The position numbers were made by a program, and so were the translations under genes. The notes beneath the pieces are model-generated. The model made no database searches. It was not told where the DNA came from and saw only the letters and a program-made list of their open reading frames with translations. 15,185 nt of DNA. Source: an uncultured Bacilli bacterium (lineage in GTDB: Bacteria; Bacillota_I; Bacilli_A; RF39; UBA660). Location of the stretch: assembly GCA_948999435.1 (NCBI GenBank), contig CARJCM010000031.1, positions 1 to 15,185 on the forward strand, written 5' to 3'. Shown one piece after another: positions 12,424 to 15,185 of this stretch (its first letter is position 1; every line of letters begins with the position of its first letter).

Positions 12424-14805
12424 TTGAAAGAAGATAATAAAATAATTGGGCTTACTAGTGCGCAAGTAAAAAATTTAAAGGAAGCAGGAAAAAATAATTT
12501 TTCTGTTAAAGCTCCTTCTAAAACTAATAAAGAGATAATTAAAGAGAATACTTTAACTTATTTCAATTTAGTTTTTTTAGTTATAGCTATTTTATTAATA
12601 TTAGTAGGGTCATTCCGTGATTTAACATTTTTACCAATAATACTTGCTAATACTTTAATTGGTATTATTCAAGAAATACGTTCAAAAAGAGTACTTGATA
12701 AGCTTACAATGCTTAATGCTCCAACTGCTATTGCTATTAGAGATGGAGAAGAAATTGAAGTAAAAGCAGAAGATTTAGTTTTAGGAGATATTGTTGTCTT
12801 TAAAGCAGGAGACCAAATATGTGCTGATGCTATTGTTATTGATGGTAAAGCTATGGTTAATGAATCTCTTTTAACTGGTGAATCTGATGAGATAGCTAAA
12901 ACTAAAGATTCAGAACTTATGAGTGGAAGTTTTATTGTTTCAGGTAAATGTTTTGCGCGTCTTACTAAAGTAGGGGCAGATTCTTATATTTCTCAAATGA
13001 CTTTGCAAGCTAAAGCAACTAAAAAGGGAGAACAATCAGAAATAATTCGTTCTTTAAATAAAATTGTTAAACTTGCAGGTATTGTTATTATTCCAATTGG
13101 TCTAATTCTTTTTATCCAAACATTTTTTATTGCAGGAGAAACATTAAAAGCTAGCATACAAGCGATGGTTGCATCAGTTATTGGTATGATACCAGAAGGA
13201 TTATTTTTGCTTGCTAGTGTAACTCTTGCTCTTAGTGCTATGCGCCTTGCTAAAAATAAAGTTTTATTACACGAAATGAAATCAATTGAGACTCTGGCAC
13301 GAGTAGACGTATTATGTGTTGATAAAACGGGGACAATTACTGATACTAATATGCAAGTTGATTCTTTTGAAATTATTAAAGGAGTTAAGAAAACTAAAGA
13401 AGAAATTAATGATTTAATTAGTGATTTTGTTTTTTATCAGGATGCTGATAATATAACAATGTCAGCTTTAAAAAGTTATTTTATAAAACCAACGGGGAAA
13501 GTAATGAAAAGTGTGACTGGTTTTTCTTCAGAATATAAATATAGTGGAGTTAATTTTGAGGCTGAATCTTATTGTTTGGGAGCACCAGAATTTATCTTGA
13601 AAAAAGATTATGAAATATATCGTAGTCAAGTTGAAAAATATAGTAAAAAAGGTTTTAGAGTTTTAGTTTTTGCTAAATATGATGGAACTTTAACTGGTTC
13701 TTCTTTAACTAAAAAAGTTACACCTTTGGCATTTATTATGGTTTCTAATCCAATTCGTAAAAATGCTAAAGAAACTTTCGCGTTCTTTAAAAAACAAGGA
13801 GTCCAAATAAAAGTTATTTCAGGAGATAATCCTATTACAGTTTCGGAAGTTGCTAAAAGAGCAGAAATTGAAGGAGCAGAAAATTATATTGATGCTTCAA
13901 CTCTTACTACTGATGAGGCAATAACAGAAGCGATTATGAAATATACAGTTTTTGGGAGAGTTACGCCAGATCAAAAAAGAAAATTTGTAAGAGCTTTACA
14001 AAAAAATGGTAAAACAGTTGCGATGACTGGTGATGGAGTAAATGATGTTTTAGCTTTAAAAGATGCTGATTGTAGCGTTGCTATGGCTAGCGGAAGTGAA
14101 GCTGCTCGCAATGCTAGTCAAGTTGTGTTATTAGAATCAGATTTTGCAAAAATGCCCGAAGTAGTTAGAGAAGGAAGACAAGTTGTAAATAATTTGGAAC
14201 GTTCAGGAAGTTTATTTTTAGTTAAAAATATTTTTTCTTTCTGTACTTCTATTTTAGCAATATTTTTAAATGTTAAATATCCTTTACAACCAGCACAAAT
14301 ATCTTTAATTAGTTTATTTACAATTGGTGTTCCTGCATTCTTTTTATCACAAATACCTAATGAGGATTTGATTAAAGGTAAGTTTATAAATAATATTTTA
14401 TTTAAAGCAATACCAGGAGCTATAACTGATACGATAATTGTGGCGGCAATGGTTACTTTTGGTAATATTTTTGCGGCTAGTGATTCAGATATTTCTAGTG
14501 CTTCAACTATTCTTTTATCAATTATTGGGATAATGGTTTTATATAATATAAGTAAACCTATGAATAAATATAAATGGGCGATATGGAGTTTATGTACAAT
14601 AGGTTTAATATTATCTATTTTATTCTTTAAAGAATTTTTTGGTATAACAGATTCGATGAGTATTCAAGGAACTTTATTGTGTATTAATTTTGCATTAATA
14701 TCAGAAGTTTTCTTGAGATATTTAACTAAGTTTTTTGATTTAATTAAAACAGCTTTGAATAAAGCGACTAGAATTAGAGATATTTTAAAAAATAATGAAA
14801 TTTAA
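12424..14805 (+). CDS. P-type cation-transporting ATPase (CtpE-like, probable Ca2+ transporter)
   Basis: 793 residues, starting at TTG with GAGGGG 7 bp upstream; no better start is present. It pumps cations across the cytoplasmic membrane through a phospho-aspartate cycle. Motifs in order are TGES (151-154, actuator), IGMIPEGL (PEGL at 257-260, ion-binding helix), DKTGT (D300, phosphorylated Asp) and TGDGVNDVLALKDADCSVAM (from about 535, hinge and Mg2+ site). Hydrophobic helices are at about 44-62, 66-82, 217-238, 245-275 and a C-terminal bundle from about 600. Nucleotide-domain motifs are short. MIPEGL rather than the P2-type PEGLP is typical of the CtpE-like group, where the mycobacterial member is linked to calcium; cation identity here is inferred. 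The final ~30 residues are basic and cytosolic. It has its own promoter and terminator. Confidence 0.93.
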   Translation: MKEDNKIIGLTSAQVKNLKEAGKNNFSVKAPSKTNKEIIKENTLTYFNLVFLVIAILLILVGSFRDLTFLPIILANTLIGIIQEIRSKRVLDKLTMLNAPTAIAIRDGEEIEVKAEDLVLGDIVVFKAGDQICADAIVIDGKAMVNESLLTGESDEIAKTKDSELMSGSFIVSGKCFARLTKVGADSYISQMTLQAKATKKGEQSEIIRSLNKIVKLAGIVIIPIGLILFIQTFFIAGETLKASIQAMVASVIGMIPEGLFLLASVTLALSAMRLAKNKVLLHEMKSIETLARVDVLCVDKTGTITDTNMQVDSFEIIKGVKKTKEEINDLISDFVFYQDADNITMSALKSYFIKPTGKVMKSVTGFSSEYKYSGVNFEAESYCLGAPEFILKKDYEIYRSQVEKYSKKGFRVLVFAKYDGTLTGSSLTKKVTPLAFIMVSNPIRKNAKETFAFFKKQGVQIKVISGDNPITVSEVAKRAEIEGAENYIDASTLTTDEAITEAIMKYTVFGRVTPDQKRKFVRALQKNGKTVAMTGDGVNDVLALKDADCSVAMASGSEAARNASQVVLLESDFAKMPEVVREGRQVVNNLERSGSLFLVKNIFSFCTSILAIFLNVKYPLQPAQISLISLFTIGVPAFFLSQIPNEDLIKGKFINNILFKAIPGAITDTIIVAAMVTFGNIFAASDSDISSASTILLSIIGIMVLYNISKPMNKYKWAIWSLCTIGLILSILFFKEFFGITDSMSIQGTLLCINFALISEVFLRYLTKFFDLIKTALNKATRIRDILKNNEI

Positions 14806-14806
14806 G

Positions 14807-14828
14807 GCAATATAATTTATTGCTTTTT
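14807..14828 (+). terminator. Terminator of the P-type ATPase gene
   Basis: GCAATA (14807-14812) / TATTGC (14818-14823), five-base loop, then five T, starting one base after the stop codon. Confidence 0.8.
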
Positions 14829-14843
14829 ATAAGTCAAAAAGTT

Positions 14844-14872
14844 TTGTTTAAAGTATATATTTTTGGTATAAT
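14844..14872 (+). promoter_or_regulatory. Promoter of the candidate toxin mRNA
   Basis: TTGTTT (14844-14849), 17-bp spacer ending in TGG, then perfect TATAAT (14867-14872): a consensus spacer plus extended -10. Transcription should begin near 14880, just where the inverted repeat arm begins. Confidence 0.75.
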
Positions 14873-14946
14873 ATATGTAGAGATTCGTATGATTGTTAAG
14901 CGTTCCTCACAAAGTGAGGTGATGCCTATGGTGGAAAGGTTTTGTT

Positions 14947-15012
14947 TTGGAATATTTAATAGTACTTGTAGTATTGTTAATAATTTTGAAAGATAACAAA
15001 AAATCAAGGTAA
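14947..15012 (+). CDS. Short hydrophobic peptide, candidate Fst/holin-like type I toxin
   Basis: 21 residues from TTG: EYLIVLVVLLIILK (one membrane helix) followed by the polar, basic tail DNKKSR. This is the shape of Fst/Ldr and related 'holin-like' membrane toxins. GGAAAGG ends 7 bp before the TTG, a good Shine-Dalgarno. The ATG at 14928, behind the stronger GAGGTGATGCCT signal, is one base out of frame. Removing one T from the TTTT run at 14945-14948 would fuse ATGGTGGAAAGG... to the hydrophobic frame. So either the TTG is used, or the toxin is disabled or wrongly read by one base. The only upstream in-frame codons before a TGA at 14920-14922 are non-start codons. Confidence 0.5.
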   Translation: MEYLIVLVVLLIILKDNKKSR

Positions 15013-15015
15013 ACA

Positions 15016-15049
15016 AAAACGCTTAGCATCTTAGATATATAAGCGTTTT
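15016..15049. terminator. Bidirectional terminator shared by toxin mRNA and antisense RNA
   Basis: A perfect 10-pair stem AAAACGCTTA (15016-15025) / TAAGCGTTTT (15040-15049) with a 14-base loop. On the - strand it is followed by TTTTTGTTT; on the + strand the T run is part of the stem (TTTTG). Confidence 0.75.
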
Positions 15050-15137
15050 GTGACAAATCAATGTATTTATCATAGGAACGTTTAACTTGCTATAGTCATA
15101 CGTTTCTCTTTTTTATTATATGAAGTCTCCTTCATCT
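15016..15137 (-). ncRNA. Candidate antisense (antitoxin) RNA
   Basis: The predicted start is near 15137 from the promoter at 15144-15172, or near 15108 from the TATAAT complementary to 15115-15120. It ends beyond the shared hairpin and thus overlaps the 3' end of the toxin mRNA by base pairing. Near its 5' end GAAG-GAGA-CTTC forms a small GNRA-loop hairpin. I see no convincing protein frame; the longest ATG frame, from the complement of 15130, has 17 codons. Confidence 0.45.
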
Positions 15138-15143
15138 ATATAC

Positions 15144-15172
15144 ATTTTAGCATATTATTAGATATTTTTCAA
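15144..15172 (-). promoter_or_regulatory. Promoter of the antisense RNA
   Basis: On the - strand: TTGAAA (complement of 15167-15172), 17-bp spacer, TAAAAT (complement of 15144-15149) preceded by TGC (extended -10). It faces the toxin promoter, so the two transcripts converge on 15016-15049. Confidence 0.7.
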
Positions 15173-15185
15173 GAAGTAGCAATCT

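Larger units (their letters stand above)
14880..15049 (+). ncRNA. Candidate type I toxin mRNA with structured leader
   Basis: The predicted transcript runs from the promoter at 14844-14872 to the hairpin at 15016-15049. The leader has a hairpin CCTCAC (14905-14910) / GTGAGG (14914-14919) whose right arm contains the Shine-Dalgarno GAGGTGAT, so ribosome access could be blocked. TAAGCGTT in the leader (14897-14904) is also complementary to AACGCTTA in the terminator arm, allowing 5'-3' long-range pairing as in known type I toxin mRNAs. The leader could translate a 35-residue frame (14889-14996) that overlaps the hydrophobic peptide in another frame. Confidence 0.5.
14880..15108. repeat. Inverted repeat flanking the candidate toxin locus
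   Basis: The left arm 14880-14907 (GAGATTCGTATGATTGTTAA, then GCGTTCCT) matches the reverse complement of 15074-15108 (GAGAAACGTATGACTATAGC, then AAGTTAAACGTTCCT), except for a 7-base insertion and a few changes. Each arm is preceded by TATAAT at 6-7 bp on its own strand, so the arms are near-copies of promoter plus transcript 5' end facing each other. Confidence 0.85.

Noticed and set aside
14834..15016. 60-codon open frame on the - strand over the toxin locus
   Set aside because: It has no Shine-Dalgarno, runs through the toxin promoter and leader, and its hydrophobicity mirrors AT-rich sequence; more likely chance.
1..15185. Mycoplasma-type code (TGA = Trp)
   Set aside because: TGA ends the nuclease and TudS-like genes at the expected family lengths, and conserved Trp positions are TGG.
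1..15185. tRNA or rRNA genes, insertion-sequence ends, phage attachment sites
   Set aside because: I saw no cloverleaf with T-loop consensus, no rRNA-like stretch, and no paired terminal repeats apart from those of the toxin locus.

Overview
The window is very AT-rich DNA from a low-GC Gram-positive bacterium, most like an uncultured gut Firmicute of the Bacilli/Erysipelotrichia/RF39 type. TGA is a normal stop codon (at 2181 and 4906) and Trp is TGG, so this is not a Mycoplasma/Spiroplasma code. Start sites carry GGAGG-like Shine-Dalgarno sequences and promoters are sigma-A-like, often with an extended -10 (TGnTATAAT). I infer the taxon; I cannot name a species.

Left part (1-5333, all + strand). 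The window opens inside the 3' end of an Rpn/PD-(D/E)XK-transposase-like gene whose linker is expanded by 66-bp in-frame tandem repeats. It is followed by a CotS/YutH-like kinase-fold protein, a membrane-anchored DNA/RNA non-specific endonuclease and a DUF362 protein. Next comes an overlapping gene pair, a three-cysteine PP-loop ATPase and a DUF523/TudS-like three-cysteine protein, that looks like a sulfur-handling module. A small cupin gene follows. The pair and the cupin gene are each preceded by a nearly identical 51-bp terminator/extended -10 promoter cassette.

Centre (5351-11193, all - strand). This is a compact six-gene operon resembling dlt (D-alanylation of teichoic acid). In transcription order: an amino-acid adenylation ligase (DltA-like), a fold-type-III PLP decarboxylase-like enzyme, an acyl carrier protein (DltC-like), a long MBOAT acyltransferase (DltB/AlgI-like), a membrane-anchored SGNH transferase (DltD-like) and a holo-ACP synthase (AcpS). 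The expected flow is: AcpS charges the carrier with phosphopantetheine, the ligase loads an aminoacyl group, the MBOAT moves it across the membrane, and the SGNH protein esterifies an envelope polymer. Three things differ from textbook dlt. There is a dedicated PLP decarboxylase-like gene. There is no DltX gene, but the MBOAT itself ends in a DltX-like hexapeptide (PIYAQF). The ligase has Ser where DltA has its chirality-gating Cys. I think this is the most interesting system in the window: an envelope aminoacylation pathway whose cargo may not be D-alanine.

The divergent region upstream (11194-11420) holds a good promoter and two perfect palindromes. It separates the operon from a small XRE-family regulator on the + strand that is broken by a one-base deletion in a T tract.

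Right part (11645-15185). A short promoter/hairpin/terminator stretch is followed by a small membrane-anchored DUF3221-like protein and a CtpE-like P-type cation ATPase. At the right edge lies a candidate type I toxin-antitoxin locus: a short hydrophobic peptide with a hairpin-sequestered leader, a convergent antisense promoter and a shared bidirectional terminator. The two leaders are inverted near-copies of each other.
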